A stretch of DNA of 64,000 nt from PoT sp049331405 (GCF_049331405.1 NZ_CP186274.1:3720001-3784000), one strand, 5' to 3'. Positions 16,925 through 26,024 are shown, counted from the first letter of the stretch. The notes: generated from the sequence alone by a model not told the origin. Numbers and translations are program-made.

Positions 16925-18889
16925 ATGGCCAATGAGACTCGCCCCCGCCGGGAGTCCTCCAGCACCTCCCGCATCCGTAAGGCCGCTAGCGCTTCTAATA
17001 ACACACCTCCCGCCCCCTCGCCGGCCGCCGAAGAGGTCACCACAACCCCGCCCGTCGCGAATACGCCCGCCGAAGGCGTCGATACGCCGGTAAGCTCCAA
17101 CGACTATCGCGATCGGGTCGAACGCGAGCCGTATCCCCAGGAGCGGCCGGCGGATCGCGAGCCCATCCGCTACGTCCGCGAGCGTGAGCCCGGCCTGCCC
17201 GTCCGTGAGCGGCTTCGTGATCGCAGCGAGCGTGAGTCCGGTGGCGCCCCCCTCCGCGAGCGTGACTCGGCTCCCGTCTCTCGCGACCGCGTCGAGCGTG
17301 GCGATCGAGACCGCGGCCGCGATCATGACCTGAACGTCTCGAGCCGAGAGCGTGGCGACCGGGAAATCCCCTCGTTCTCCCGCGACCGCGACCGCGACCA
17401 CGGCGGTCGCGACAGCAGGGACCGCGACCGCGGCGAGCGTGAGCGTGAGTTCACCCCGGTCTCACGGACCGAGCGCGAGCCGATCGCTTCGCGGCCCGAA
17501 CGTGAAACGGCCATCCCGGCCAGCGACGCCGCCCCCGGCGCCGGGGGCCCCGGCTTCAATGAAGAGGATGAGGATGTCTTCGGGGACGCGGCCATCCACG
17601 ACCGCTACGAGGACATCAAGCGCGGCGAGATCCACCTCACCGAGCTGCAGAAGATGACCATGCCCCAGCTCATCCGCACGGCCAAGGCGGAAGGGGTCAT
17701 CGAGTACACCGGCCTGAAGAAGCAGGATCTGATCTTCAAGATCCTGAAGGAGCGGGTCAAGCAGAACGGCCTGATGTTCGGCGAGGGGACGCTCGAAGTC
17801 CTGCCGGACGGCTTCGGCTTCCTCCGGAGCCCCGACTACAACTACCTCCCCTGCCCCGACGACATTTACGTCTCGCCGAGCCAGATCCGCCGCTTCGGCC
17901 TCAAGACGGGTGCGATCGTCGCCGGCCAGATCCGCCCGCCCAAGGAGAATGAGCGATACTTCGCCCTCCTCCGCGTCGAGGCGATCAACTACGAAGACCC
18001 CGATAAGCTCAGCGAGAAGGTCGGCTTCGACGACCTGACCCCGCTCCACCCGCTCGGCCGCATCCAGCTCGAGACTGGGGTCGACGAGATCAACATGCGG
18101 GTGGTCGACATGGTCACCCCGATCGGAAAAGGCCAGCGCGGCCTGATCGTCGCCCCGCCCCGCACGGGCAAGACGATCCTTCTCCAGAAGATCGCCAACA
18201 GCGTCCTGACGAACCACCCCGACGCCTACGTCATGGTGCTCCTCATCGACGAGCGTCCCGAAGAAGTCACCGACATGGAACGGTCCGTCAAGGGCCCGAC
18301 CGCCGAGGTGATCAGCTCGACCTTCGACGAGCCCGCCTCGCGGCACATCCAGGTCGCCGAGATGGTGATCGAGAAGGCCAAGCGGATGGTCGAGTACGGC
18401 CGCGACGTGGTGATCCTCCTCGACTCGATCACCCGACTCGCCCGCGCCTACAACACCGAGGCCCCGCACTCGGGCAAGATCCTCACCGGCGGTATCGACG
18501 CCTCGGCCCTGCAGAAGCCGAAGCGGTTCTTCGGTGCCGCCCGCAAGATCGAAGAGGCGGGCAGCCTGACGATCCTGGCGACGGCCCTGGTCGACACCGG
18601 CAGCCGCATGGACGACGTCATCTTCGAGGAGTTCAAGGGTACCGGCAACATGGAGTTGCACCTCGACCGCAGGCTCGTCGACAAGCGAGTCTGGCCGGCG
18701 ATCGACGTCAACCGCTCGGGCACCCGCCGCGAAGAGCTCCTCATGGATCCCGAGGAACTGCGTCGCGTCTGGATCCTCCGACGTGTGCTCAACGACATGA
18801 ACCCGGTCGAGGCCATGGAACTCCTCACGGGACGCATGAAGAAGTCCAAGTCCAACGCGGAATTCCTCATGAGCATGAACCTGTCTTGA
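16925..18889 (+). CDS. rho: transcription termination factor Rho with long N-terminal extension
   Basis: 654 residues from the ATG at 16925; a GTG at 16883 is an alternative. Rho is a hexameric RNA-dependent ATPase that ends transcription. Residues 1 to ~230 are an unusual low-complexity extension, first Ser/Thr/Pro-rich and then dense in Arg-Asp and Arg-Glu pairs. The conserved part begins with the Rho N domain at ~238 (LTELQKMTMPQLIRTAKAEG), then the RNA-binding cold-shock-like domain (EVLPDGFGFLRSPDYNYLP). The ATPase core has P-loop APPRTGKT at ~409-416, Walker B VMVLLIDERPEEVTDM and the Q-loop/R-loop region SLTILATALVDTGSRMD. E. coli Rho has 419 residues, so the core is full length. Confidence 0.97.
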   Translation: MANETRPRRESSSTSRIRKAASASNNTPPAPSPAAEEVTTTPPVANTPAEGVDTPVSSNDYRDRVEREPYPQERPADREPIRYVREREPGLPVRERLRDRSERESGGAPLRERDSAPVSRDRVERGDRDRGRDHDLNVSSRERGDREIPSFSRDRDRDHGGRDSRDRDRGEREREFTPVSRTEREPIASRPERETAIPASDAAPGAGGPGFNEEDEDVFGDAAIHDRYEDIKRGEIHLTELQKMTMPQLIRTAKAEGVIEYTGLKKQDLIFKILKERVKQNGLMFGEGTLEVLPDGFGFLRSPDYNYLPCPDDIYVSPSQIRRFGLKTGAIVAGQIRPPKENERYFALLRVEAINYEDPDKLSEKVGFDDLTPLHPLGRIQLETGVDEINMRVVDMVTPIGKGQRGLIVAPPRTGKTILLQKIANSVLTNHPDAYVMVLLIDERPEEVTDMERSVKGPTAEVISSTFDEPASRHIQVAEMVIEKAKRMVEYGRDVVILLDSITRLARAYNTEAPHSGKILTGGIDASALQKPKRFFGAARKIEEAGSLTILATALVDTGSRMDDVIFEEFKGTGNMELHLDRRLVDKRVWPAIDVNRSGTRREELLMDPEELRRVWILRRVLNDMNPVEAMELLTGRMKKSKSNAEFLMSMNLS

Positions 18890-19077
18890 TCGGGCCTCCG
18901 ATACCTTTAGGTTCGCTCTTCGCGGTATCATGACCTTGAAATCGTCCGGACGCGGGATCGGCCTTCCGGCAGATGTTCCTGGAACATCGTCGGGGACCCA
19001 TCCCGCGTCCGGCGCGTCTGCAGTCCGGATCGAGACAACGCCGTCAAGACAGCCCAAGACGAGACGAACGAAGAGCC

Positions 19078-19575
19078 ATGACGATATTCGAAGGGGACTT
19101 CTCCCCGCCTCCCGGTCGGTTCGCGGTCGTCGTCGCGCGATTCAACGCCATGGTCACCGAGGCCCTGCTGGCCGGTTGCCTGGACAGCCTGAGGCGGCAC
19201 GGAGTCGACGACTCTCGCGTCGACGTGGCCTGGGTCCCCGGCTCGTTCGAGATCCCGCTGATCGCACGCGAGCTGGCCGAGACGGGACGCTATGCGTCCG
19301 TGATCTGCCTCGGCTGCGTGATCCGCGGCGAGACGGGGCATTACGACCATGTCGCCGGCCAGGCAGCCGGCGGGGTCCTGCAGGCTGGTCTGAACGCCAA
19401 GGTCCCCGTGATCTTCGGCGTCCTGACGACCGAATCGGTCGAGCAGGCGCTCAACCGTGCCGGCCTCAAGCTGGGCAACAAGGGGGGCGAGGCCGCACTC
19501 GCCGCCATCGAGATGGTCAATCTCCTCGGCCGCATCAAGGCCGACGCGGGTTCCATCGAAAAGCTCGCGCGATAA
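19078..19575 (+). CDS. ribH: 6,7-dimethyl-8-ribityllumazine synthase
   Basis: 165 residues from the ATG at 19078, the usual length for RibH; in-frame sequence upstream does not look like RibH. It condenses 5-amino-6-ribitylamino-uracil with 3,4-dihydroxy-2-butanone 4-phosphate, the penultimate step of riboflavin synthesis, and usually forms a 60-subunit or pentameric shell. Signatures are ARFNAMVTEALLAG, WVPGSFEIPL and GCVIRGETGHYDHV with catalytic His88, then GVLTTESVEQA. No other rib genes adjoin. It lies 188 bases after rho and 56 before the CBM9-like gene. Confidence 0.95.
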   Translation: MTIFEGDFSPPPGRFAVVVARFNAMVTEALLAGCLDSLRRHGVDDSRVDVAWVPGSFEIPLIARELAETGRYASVICLGCVIRGETGHYDHVAGQAAGGVLQAGLNAKVPVIFGVLTTESVEQALNRAGLKLGNKGGEAALAAIEMVNLLGRIKADAGSIEKLAR

Positions 19576-19631
19576 AATGCAACGCCTCGGCCGCCCGTCT
19601 GACTGCTGACTGAACGAGGGAGCGAGCATCC

Positions 19632-20333
19632 ATGTCGGCACCGCTAATCGCCCAGGCGTTCTGGTTTCGCCTCTCGGTTCAATGCCCTCGGATCGAAGGC
19701 ATTCCCAAGGCTAACGCGAAAGGCAGGCTCCTCGACCTGCCCGCCTCGGCCGCTTTGCCGGAAACGACTCGGCTCGATGGCGACGAACCCTGGGCCGAAG
19801 TCCGCGTCGCCTGGAACCCGGCCGGGCTCGCCGTGCAGGTGGAGACGACGGGGACCTCCGCGGGCGTCGGATCGGGCGATCGCCCGGAGGGGATCGACGG
19901 GTTCCAGCTCTGGGTCGACACCCGCGACACGCGCAACGTGAGCCGGGCCACGCGGTTCTGCCATCGGTTCTCGGCCAAGCTTCAGTCTCAGGGGGCGCGT
20001 TCTGCGTTGAACGTGACCGTTTCGCAGAAGCCGATCGCTCGCGCGGTGGCCGATGCTCCGATGTCCAAGGCCGATGCTGTTATTGCGAAAGCCGAGCGAC
20101 TCAAGAATGGCTGGCGGATGGAGATCTTCCTGCCGGCCGAGGCGCTCAACGGCTTCGACCCCGAGACGAATCGTCGACTCGGCTTCGCCTATCAGGTCTC
20201 GGATGCCGAATTATCCGATCAGTTCATGACCGTCGGCCGCGAGTTCCCGATCGGCGAGAATCCGAGCCTCTGGTCGACGCTCGAACTCGTCGACGAGCCC
20301 GAAACCAAGGGGAACCGGCCGAAAACGGCCTGA
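19632..20333 (+). CDS. CBM9-like beta-sandwich domain protein
   Basis: 233 residues. No signal peptide is clear. The body reads as a CBM9/DOMON-like beta sandwich: EVRVAWNPAGLAVQVET, GIDGFQLWVDTRDTRN, GWRMEIFLPAEALNGF and LGFAYQVSDAE follow the order seen in carbohydrate-binding-like domains of secreted bacterial proteins. Here it is free-standing rather than attached to an enzyme. It might bind sugar, haem or nothing; function is not assignable. It lies 56 bases after ribH and 151 before the S1 protein gene. Confidence 0.7.
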   Translation: MSAPLIAQAFWFRLSVQCPRIEGIPKANAKGRLLDLPASAALPETTRLDGDEPWAEVRVAWNPAGLAVQVETTGTSAGVGSGDRPEGIDGFQLWVDTRDTRNVSRATRFCHRFSAKLQSQGARSALNVTVSQKPIARAVADAPMSKADAVIAKAERLKNGWRMEIFLPAEALNGFDPETNRRLGFAYQVSDAELSDQFMTVGREFPIGENPSLWSTLELVDEPETKGNRPKTA

Positions 20334-20484
20334 ACCGAACGGCTTGGTCCCAACCTGCACGTCCGGATTCGTGGCTTCGACCTCCTCGAGACGGCTAGCG
20401 GTCCTCGTGCCGGACTTGCTAGGCTCAAGGCTCTTCTTTAGGTCCAATCCGGACCTAACTCCAGATTGCACGGGATGTTTCCCC

Positions 20485-21831
20485 ATGTCCGACGCGAAAT
20501 TCAACCCGACGAATGCGGATAAGCTGATTAACGAAGCCCTCGATGCGGTGACCTCGGGGCCACCCAAGGAGGTCCCGCTCAAGAGGCAGTGGGACGAACA
20601 ACTCGAGGCCGAACTCGAGGCCGCACTCGCCGGGTTCGACTCGTCGAAGTTCGACGTGGCGAGCCCTCGCACGCGGGCGGCCGACCGGGCGCACGTCCCC
20701 AAGGGAGGCCGAGGTCAGGAGGACCGCCGAGGGCCTCAGCAGGGTAAGGTCATCGGGATCCGGGGCAAGAGCGTCTTCGTCGACCTCGGCGCCAAGAGCG
20801 AAGGAGTGTTGCCGGTCGACCAGCTCGGTGGCACGCTTCCCAATCCGGGCGACATGATCGAGGTGGTCGTCGACCACTTCGACGCCGAGGAAGGTCTGCT
20901 GATCCTCTCCCTCAAGGGAGCGGCCGTCGAGGCGAACTGGGAGAACCTCCGCAAAGGCCTGATTGTCGAGGCCCGCGTCACCAAGACGAACAAGGGTGGA
21001 CTCGACGTCGACGTCGACGGCATTCGCGGCTTCCTGCCGATCGGCCAGATCGACATCAACCGCGTCGAGGACGCCTCGATCTACGTGAATCAGAAGCTGA
21101 GGGTCGTCGTCACCGAGGCCAATCAGCGCGAGCGGAACCTCGTCGTCTCCCGCAGGGATCTCCTCGAGAAAGAACGCGAGGAGATGCGAGAGAAGACCTG
21201 GGAGGCGCTCGAGGAAGGGCAGGTCCGCAAGGGTGTCGTCCGCTCCGTCAAGGACTACGGCGCGTTCGTCGACATCGGCGGTGTCGATGGCCTGCTCCAT
21301 GTCGGCGAGATGAGCTGGGCCAGGACGTCGAACCCGGGCGAGTTCGTCAAGGTCGGCCAGGAGGTCGAGGTCAAGATCCTCAAGATCGACCGCCAGACGA
21401 AGAAGGTTGGCCTGGGTCTCAAGCAGCTCACGCCGAGCCCCTGGGATCGCGTCGGCGAGAAATTCGCGCGAGGCGACACGGTCACGGGCAAGGTCACCCG
21501 CCTCATGGACTTCGGCGCCTTCGTGGAGCTGGAGCCGGGGATCGAGGGCCTGATCCACATCACCGAGCTCTCGCCGAGCCGGGTCCGCCGCGTGGCCGAC
21601 ATCGTCAAGCCCGAGCAGGAGGTCGAGGTCCGCATCCTCAGGATCGAGCCCGAGGCCAAGAAGATCTCGCTCTCCCTCCGTCCCCTCCCGACTCCCACCG
21701 TTGCCGCGCCCGTGGTCGAGGAGGAAGAGGAGGAAGAAACGCCGGCTCCGCCCAAGCCGGAGCGTAAGATCCCCCTCAAGGGTGGCAAGGGCGGCCCTGG
21801 CGGCGGCGGCGACCTCTTCCGCCTTGGCTGA
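20485..21831 (+). CDS. S1 RNA-binding domain protein (four S1 repeats), RpsA-like
   Basis: 448 residues from the ATG at 20485. The upstream in-frame part does not look like an S1 protein. An acidic N-terminal region with AELEAALAGFD leads to four S1 domains starting near residues 86 (GKVIGIRGKSVFVDLG), 159 (GLIVEARVTKTNKGG), 246 (GQVRKGVVRSVKDYGAFVD) and 331 (GDTVTGKVTRLMDFGAFVE). The tail is acidic (a run of nine Glu) and then Gly/Lys-rich. This is shorter than the six-domain E. coli ribosomal protein S1 but like the four-domain forms in several phyla, so it may be the organism's rpsA or a second S1-family RNA-binding protein. It ends at a shared hairpin facing argC. Confidence 0.88.
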   Translation: MSDAKFNPTNADKLINEALDAVTSGPPKEVPLKRQWDEQLEAELEAALAGFDSSKFDVASPRTRAADRAHVPKGGRGQEDRRGPQQGKVIGIRGKSVFVDLGAKSEGVLPVDQLGGTLPNPGDMIEVVVDHFDAEEGLLILSLKGAAVEANWENLRKGLIVEARVTKTNKGGLDVDVDGIRGFLPIGQIDINRVEDASIYVNQKLRVVVTEANQRERNLVVSRRDLLEKEREEMREKTWEALEEGQVRKGVVRSVKDYGAFVDIGGVDGLLHVGEMSWARTSNPGEFVKVGQEVEVKILKIDRQTKKVGLGLKQLTPSPWDRVGEKFARGDTVTGKVTRLMDFGAFVELEPGIEGLIHITELSPSRVRRVADIVKPEQEVEVRILRIEPEAKKISLSLRPLPTPTVAAPVVEEEEEEETPAPPKPERKIPLKGGKGGPGGGGDLFRLG

Positions 21832-21860
21832 AATCGACGGGGAAGCTCTGAAAAAATCGA

Positions 21861-21897
21861 AGCCCTCGCAGACTTCACCACGAAGTCGGCGAGGGCT
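21861..21897. terminator. terminator between S1 gene and argC
   Basis: AGCCCTCGC (21861-21869) and GACTTC (21871-21876) pair with GAAGTC (21882-21887) and GCGAGGGCT (21889-21897). TTCTCGTTG follows on the plus strand. On the minus strand TCGATTTTTTC follows, a good T-run for the argC side. Confidence 0.8.
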
Positions 21898-21931
21898 TTC
21901 TCGTTGATTCAAGCGATCGAAGGGACAAGGC

Positions 21932-22951
21932 TCAGAGCTGGGCCGTGGTCTCGTCGTAGCCGAACATCAAGTTGAAGTTCTGGACCGCGACCCCGGCCGC
22001 GCCTTTGATCAGGTTGTCGAGGCAGGAGAGGATCAGGATCTTCCCGCGGACCACCCGGACGGTGATGTCGCAGAAGTTGGTGAACGCCGAGTCTTTCGTG
22101 GCCGGCAGGCGGTCGGTAACCCGGACGAACGGACTCTGGGCGTAAAAGGAGCGGTAAAGCTCGAGCAGGTCGTGTTCGACAGGCGTCCCGAGCGGCGTGG
22201 CGTAGACCGTGGCGAGGATGCCGCGATCCATCGGGACGAGGTGCGGCGTGAAGATCACCTCGACAGGATTCCCTTCATTGCGGCCGACGTCGGTCAGGAC
22301 CTGGTCGATCTCGGGCGTATGCCGGTGCTTGCCGACGTTGTAGGCCGAGAAGCTCTCGTTGCACTCGGGGAAGTGCGTCTCCGGCTTCGGCGAACGCCCT
22401 GCGCCGGAGACGCCGCTCTTGGCGTCGATGACGATGCCCTTGCGCTCGATGAGGTTCTCGGCGATCAGCGGGGCCAGGGCCAAAATGCTCGCCGAGGTGT
22501 AGCACCCGGGGTTCGCGATCATCCCGGTGGCCGGGATCTTCGAGCGGTAGAGCTCCGGCAAGCCATAGACGGCCTCGGCGAGCCCCTCGGCGTCGGTGTG
22601 TGTGTGCCCGTACCAATCCGAATAGACTTGCGCATCCGTCAGCCGATAGTCGGCGCTGAGGTCGATCACGCGGACCCCGCGCTTGCGAAGCTCGGGGACA
22701 ACCTCGAGGCTCGCCGTGTGGGGCAGGCCGAGGAAGGCGACCTTGGCCTTTTCCGCCAGGAGGTCAGCATTGAACGGTTGGCAAGCCAGGTCGATCCTGC
22801 GGGCCAGGCTCGGGTGCAGCGCATCGAGTCGCGGGGATTCATCCTGCCGCGAGGTCGCGACAGTGATCCGGGCGTCCGGATGGTTGAGCAAAATTCGAAT
22901 CAGTTCGCGAGCGGCGTAACCCGACGCTCCCACGATCGCCACACCCGTCAT
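21932..22951 (-). CDS. argC: N-acetyl-gamma-glutamyl-phosphate reductase
   Basis: 339 residues from the ATG at 22951. It reduces N-acetyl-glutamyl-5-phosphate to the semialdehyde with NADPH, third step of arginine synthesis. The N-terminus GVAIVGASGYAARELIRIL is the NADP-binding glycine motif. Catalytic Cys150 lies in ANPGCYTSASIL, and HLVPMDRGI and DNLIKGAAGVAVQNFN are further signatures. Its start overlaps the stop of the upstream YfhO-like gene by four bases (ATGA), so translation is probably coupled. No other arg biosynthesis gene is present in this window. Confidence 0.96.
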   Translation of the reverse strand: MTGVAIVGASGYAARELIRILLNHPDARITVATSRQDESPRLDALHPSLARRIDLACQPFNADLLAEKAKVAFLGLPHTASLEVVPELRKRGVRVIDLSADYRLTDAQVYSDWYGHTHTDAEGLAEAVYGLPELYRSKIPATGMIANPGCYTSASILALAPLIAENLIERKGIVIDAKSGVSGAGRSPKPETHFPECNESFSAYNVGKHRHTPEIDQVLTDVGRNEGNPVEVIFTPHLVPMDRGILATVYATPLGTPVEHDLLELYRSFYAQSPFVRVTDRLPATKDSAFTNFCDITVRVVRGKILILSCLDNLIKGAAGVAVQNFNLMFGYDETTAQL

Positions 22952-25509
22952 TGCGTCTCTCCCTGAATCGGCGTCTTTCCCAGGAAACTCGCCAGGAAAC
23001 CAATTAGCCAGAACAATCCCGTCACGCCCGAGATCCAAAGCCCCAGGCGTACGTCTCGAGCATTATAGTCGAGGCTCAGAATCCATCGCCCAGGACCGGG
23101 GATCATCACCCCCTGCCATCCCAGGCCCGTCCCTTGCCGGAATACGGTCGCGATCGTCGCCCCTTTGTTCGTCTGCCCATCGGACGTCGACCAACGCGCC
23201 TCCCACTGCGGATCGGAGAGCTGCGTGAGGACGACGGCCCCTGGCCCTTTCGCCTCGACTTCCAGCCGCACTCGGTCGGGCCTCGGTCTCTCCATTTTGA
23301 GTGGCCTGGCTAGCTCGAGGGTGGTCAGGACCCTCCGCTTTTCGCCCGACCAGGACTTCAACGTCGCGTCCGAGTCCTTGGCCTTCATGTCGACGAACCA
23401 GGCCTCGGAGGCCTCTGGCGTCGGTTGCCAGAGAGTGAAGGTTGTCGCGCGTGAGCCTTGCTGTTTCACCCAATCGACCCCGAGGAGCCAACCGGCCAGC
23501 GCGGGATCGACTACAGTCTCTCGCCCCTGCCAGTGAGGAAGTCGCGGCCCGATACCCGACATGAGGATCGTCTGCGAGGGATCGAGGATGCGAAGCACCG
23601 CGCCGACCGCTCGGATCGAAGCGAGGATCTCCTGATCCTGGGCGGACACCCCGAAATTGGCTTGCGAGCCGTCGGTCAATGTCGTCAGGATGGGGAGATC
23701 GAGGGTCCGATAGGCGGACACGGGGGCGGCCCCGACGACCATCGGCAGGTTGCGGATCGGGTCGATGGAGCGACGGCCCGGCGCCAGGCTATGGAGCCTG
23801 GACATCACCGGGCTCTGTTTGGCGAGGGATTCGACGGGACCGAGGTCGAACGGCCGCTGTCGGCCCAGGATCAGCAAATCCACGAATGAAAGGGCAATCA
23901 GGGCGATCGGCAAGGCCGATTCGCGTCGAGATGCGAGGCCGAATCCCAGGATCACGAAGCCAAGGAGCAGCATCGGCGTACTCATCAATTCCTGACGATA
24001 GATCGAGCCTCGCCGAGTCGCGAACCTCCAGTCGGAGGATCGACCGAGCGTTTCGCCCTGCCGTGCCAGTGCGGTGGCGACCCTCGAGTCATTCTGCGGT
24101 TGCCGGGCCAATGCCATGAGCTCGCGGAACGTTGGCTCGGGTGCCGTTTGCGCGTCCCTCGCGGATCGTGCACCGGAGACACGAGCCCAGGGCATCAGGT
24201 TCATCGCCTGCTGGAACCCGTCGGCGACCGATGGCAATCCGCCCCGTTCGGTGCTCATCAGCGCGAGCTCGACGGCACCAACGACGAGACCCAGCAAAAC
24301 GACCGCAGTCGCGGCGAATTTCAGTGCCGAGAGCCCGATTTTGGCCCAGGCTCGGGAGGCATCGAAGCCTCGCGCCGCCAGGAGGCAGATGGCAAGCTCG
24401 GTCGCCAGGGTCCAGCGCGCGGGAGCTCGGAAGAACGAGAAACCCGGGATCTTACACCAGAGGGCAAAACCAGGAGCGTAGGGCCCGAGGCTGAAGAAGA
24501 GGGTGCCGAGGCAGAGGACCAGGATCGCTCGCGTCTCGGGGCGGGAGCGTGCCTCCTGCCAGACGATCCTCCAGGCCAGGTACAGGGGGACCAGTCCCAC
24601 GTAGCCGAGGTACTCCTCGGGCGACGTGTGAAACGGATCCCAGGCCAGAGGTCGCCAGAGCGGCGAAATGTGGAAGAGGCCGGGGGCCAGGTAGCTGAGC
24701 AGATGGAGCGGCGAGACGGCGAAGCCGGACAGATATTCAAAGTCGCGCCGGGCTTCCGCCAGCCGAGCCAGGCGATAGGTCGGCAAGAGTTGCATCGCCC
24801 CCAGGGGCAATGTCGCCGCGATCGCCAGGACGACGAGCCCGAGGCGCAACTTGGACGCCCGATCACGGCCGAGCCCCCCGAGCGCAAGCAGGATCAGGCC
24901 CACCTGCGTGCAGAAGGCCAACTGGAAGTGGCCGGGGAGGATCTGGAGCGTGAGGACCAGCACGAGGAGGAGCCAGGTCCTGAGCCGCGACCGGCCATTC
25001 CCGAGCGACCAGGCCAATCCGAGGGCCCAGGGCATCCAACTGCCGACGGTGTAGCCCCACTGGTGGGGGATGTGGATCAGGAAGAAGCCGGAGGCCGCCC
25101 ACGAGAATCCGGCGAGTGCCGCGCCGGCGGGTGACGCCTGGAATCGACGGGCGGCCCAGTAGCCCCCGAGGCCTCCCCAGAAGGTGTGAAAAACCAGGCT
25201 AGCCGTGTAAGCCCATTCCAGCGATAACGTGCCATAGAGCAACCAGTGGGGCGGGTAGTAGACCCCCATCTGACTCTCCCCGAGGCCGGGGAAGCCATAT
25301 CCCCAGAGCGGGTTCCAGGTGGGGAGATAGCCCGACCGGAGCGACTTCTGGAGGAAGGCCATCAGGCCCAGAGAGAACTGGGTGACATCCCCCCCCACCG
25401 GCATCCTGCCGCCGAGCCCCATCGGCCAGAGCCAGAGGGCCAGGCCGATGGCCAACACCATCAAGGCCAAGGCGGATTGGGTCCAACGCGGTCTCAAAGA
25501 ATCAATCAC
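22948..25509 (-). CDS. YfhO-like polytopic membrane protein
   Basis: 853 residues from a GTG at 25509 that has AAGGGGT six bases upstream; a TTG further upstream at 25605 is also in frame. The first ~440 residues contain about a dozen hydrophobic segments separated by short loops (ALALMVLAIGLALWLW, GDVTQFSLGLMAFLQ, YPPHWLLYGTL), as in YfhO/GT-C type membrane glycosyltransferases. An extracytoplasmic region and a last pair of membrane helices near the C-terminus (LWISGVTGLFWLIGFLASFLG) follow. YfhO proteins in Bacillus decorate lipoteichoic acid with sugars; here the substrate is unknown. An Asp at the start of the first loop (VGGDVTQF) fits the GT-C pattern. It is the first gene of a unit ending in argC. 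Confidence 0.78.
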   Translation of the reverse strand: MIDSLRPRWTQSALALMVLAIGLALWLWPMGLGGRMPVGGDVTQFSLGLMAFLQKSLRSGYLPTWNPLWGYGFPGLGESQMGVYYPPHWLLYGTLSLEWAYTASLVFHTFWGGLGGYWAARRFQASPAGAALAGFSWAASGFFLIHIPHQWGYTVGSWMPWALGLAWSLGNGRSRLRTWLLLVLVLTLQILPGHFQLAFCTQVGLILLALGGLGRDRASKLRLGLVVLAIAATLPLGAMQLLPTYRLARLAEARRDFEYLSGFAVSPLHLLSYLAPGLFHISPLWRPLAWDPFHTSPEEYLGYVGLVPLYLAWRIVWQEARSRPETRAILVLCLGTLFFSLGPYAPGFALWCKIPGFSFFRAPARWTLATELAICLLAARGFDASRAWAKIGLSALKFAATAVVLLGLVVGAVELALMSTERGGLPSVADGFQQAMNLMPWARVSGARSARDAQTAPEPTFRELMALARQPQNDSRVATALARQGETLGRSSDWRFATRRGSIYRQELMSTPMLLLGFVILGFGLASRRESALPIALIALSFVDLLILGRQRPFDLGPVESLAKQSPVMSRLHSLAPGRRSIDPIRNLPMVVGAAPVSAYRTLDLPILTTLTDGSQANFGVSAQDQEILASIRAVGAVLRILDPSQTILMSGIGPRLPHWQGRETVVDPALAGWLLGVDWVKQQGSRATTFTLWQPTPEASEAWFVDMKAKDSDATLKSWSGEKRRVLTTLELARPLKMERPRPDRVRLEVEAKGPGAVVLTQLSDPQWEARWSTSDGQTNKGATIATVFRQGTGLGWQGVMIPGPGRWILSLDYNARDVRLGLWISGVTGLFWLIGFLASFLGKTPIQGETQ

Positions 25510-25835
25510 CCGGTTACCCCTTGAACTCGCTCGAACCCTTCTCCCGACCCCAGCCGACTTGAGCCTTTTTCCAATTTCTGCAACGACGGGTGGGACTTCA
25601 GGCAAAAATTACAATTCGAGTTCGAGATTTTACACCGATTTGGAATAGCTCGCCTTGACTCGAAGATTTTGCCTCGAAATAAGTACTCGACTAGGAATGG
25701 GTTAGCGAATTCTCACCGGAATACACGGAAAAAAGCTAAAGTTTGGCACAACGGCTGCATTCTCCCTCTGCCGAACTCCTGAGCAGCATCGTGTGATTTA
25801 CTCCGATCCTGAAGTCTTTAGCAGAGGAGAGAGCC
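25510..25835. other. divergent region between YfhO-like gene and csrA
   Basis: 326 bases, AT-rich in the middle (about 25590-25740), holding the sigma-54-like element and the start signals of two divergent units. No gene seen. Confidence 0.5.
25744..25759 (+). promoter_or_regulatory. candidate sigma-54 (-24/-12) promoter of csrA
   Basis: TGGCAC at 25744-25749 and TGCA at 25756-25759 give the invariant GG and GC dinucleotides exactly 12 bases apart, as required for RpoN promoters; a T precedes the TGGCAC. The predicted transcript start is near 25770, leaving a leader of about 66 bases before csrA. No enhancer-binding regulator gene is in this window. Confidence 0.55.
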
Positions 25836-26024
25836 ATGTTGGTCCTGAGCAGGAAGCTCGGTCAACGGTTCCAGGTGGGACAAGATGTCCGGGTCACGAT
25901 CGTGAAGATCGACCGCAATTCGGTCCGCATCGGCATCGAAGCCCCCTCCGACGTGATCGTCTATCGCGAAGAGATCGTGCCGCAAGAGGAAGTCGAACCC
26001 TCGGTCAACGCGAGCACCGTCTGA
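25836..26024 (+). CDS. csrA: carbon storage regulator CsrA
   Basis: 62-residue homodimeric RNA-binding protein that blocks translation by binding GGA motifs in leader hairpins. The sequence MLVLSRKLGQRFQVG, VTIVKIDRNSVRIGIEAP and VYREEI are the conserved CsrA/RsmA strands, with the usual Arg pair region near residues 43-47 (DVIVYREEI). The last ~12 residues are a free tail. GAGGAGAGAG lies just upstream of the ATG and itself contains GGA, so CsrA could autoregulate (inference). There is no fliW or flagellar gene nearby, unlike many csrA loci. Confidence 0.95.
   Translation: MLVLSRKLGQRFQVGQDVRVTIVKIDRNSVRIGIEAPSDVIVYREEIVPQEEVEPSVNASTV

Noticed and set aside
17462..19057. 531-residue frame antisense to rho
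   Set aside because: Antisense shadow of a strongly conserved gene; Asp/Val/His/Leu-rich, no domain.
20455..21912. 485-residue frame antisense to the S1 gene
   Set aside because: Shadow of four clear S1 repeats on the plus strand.
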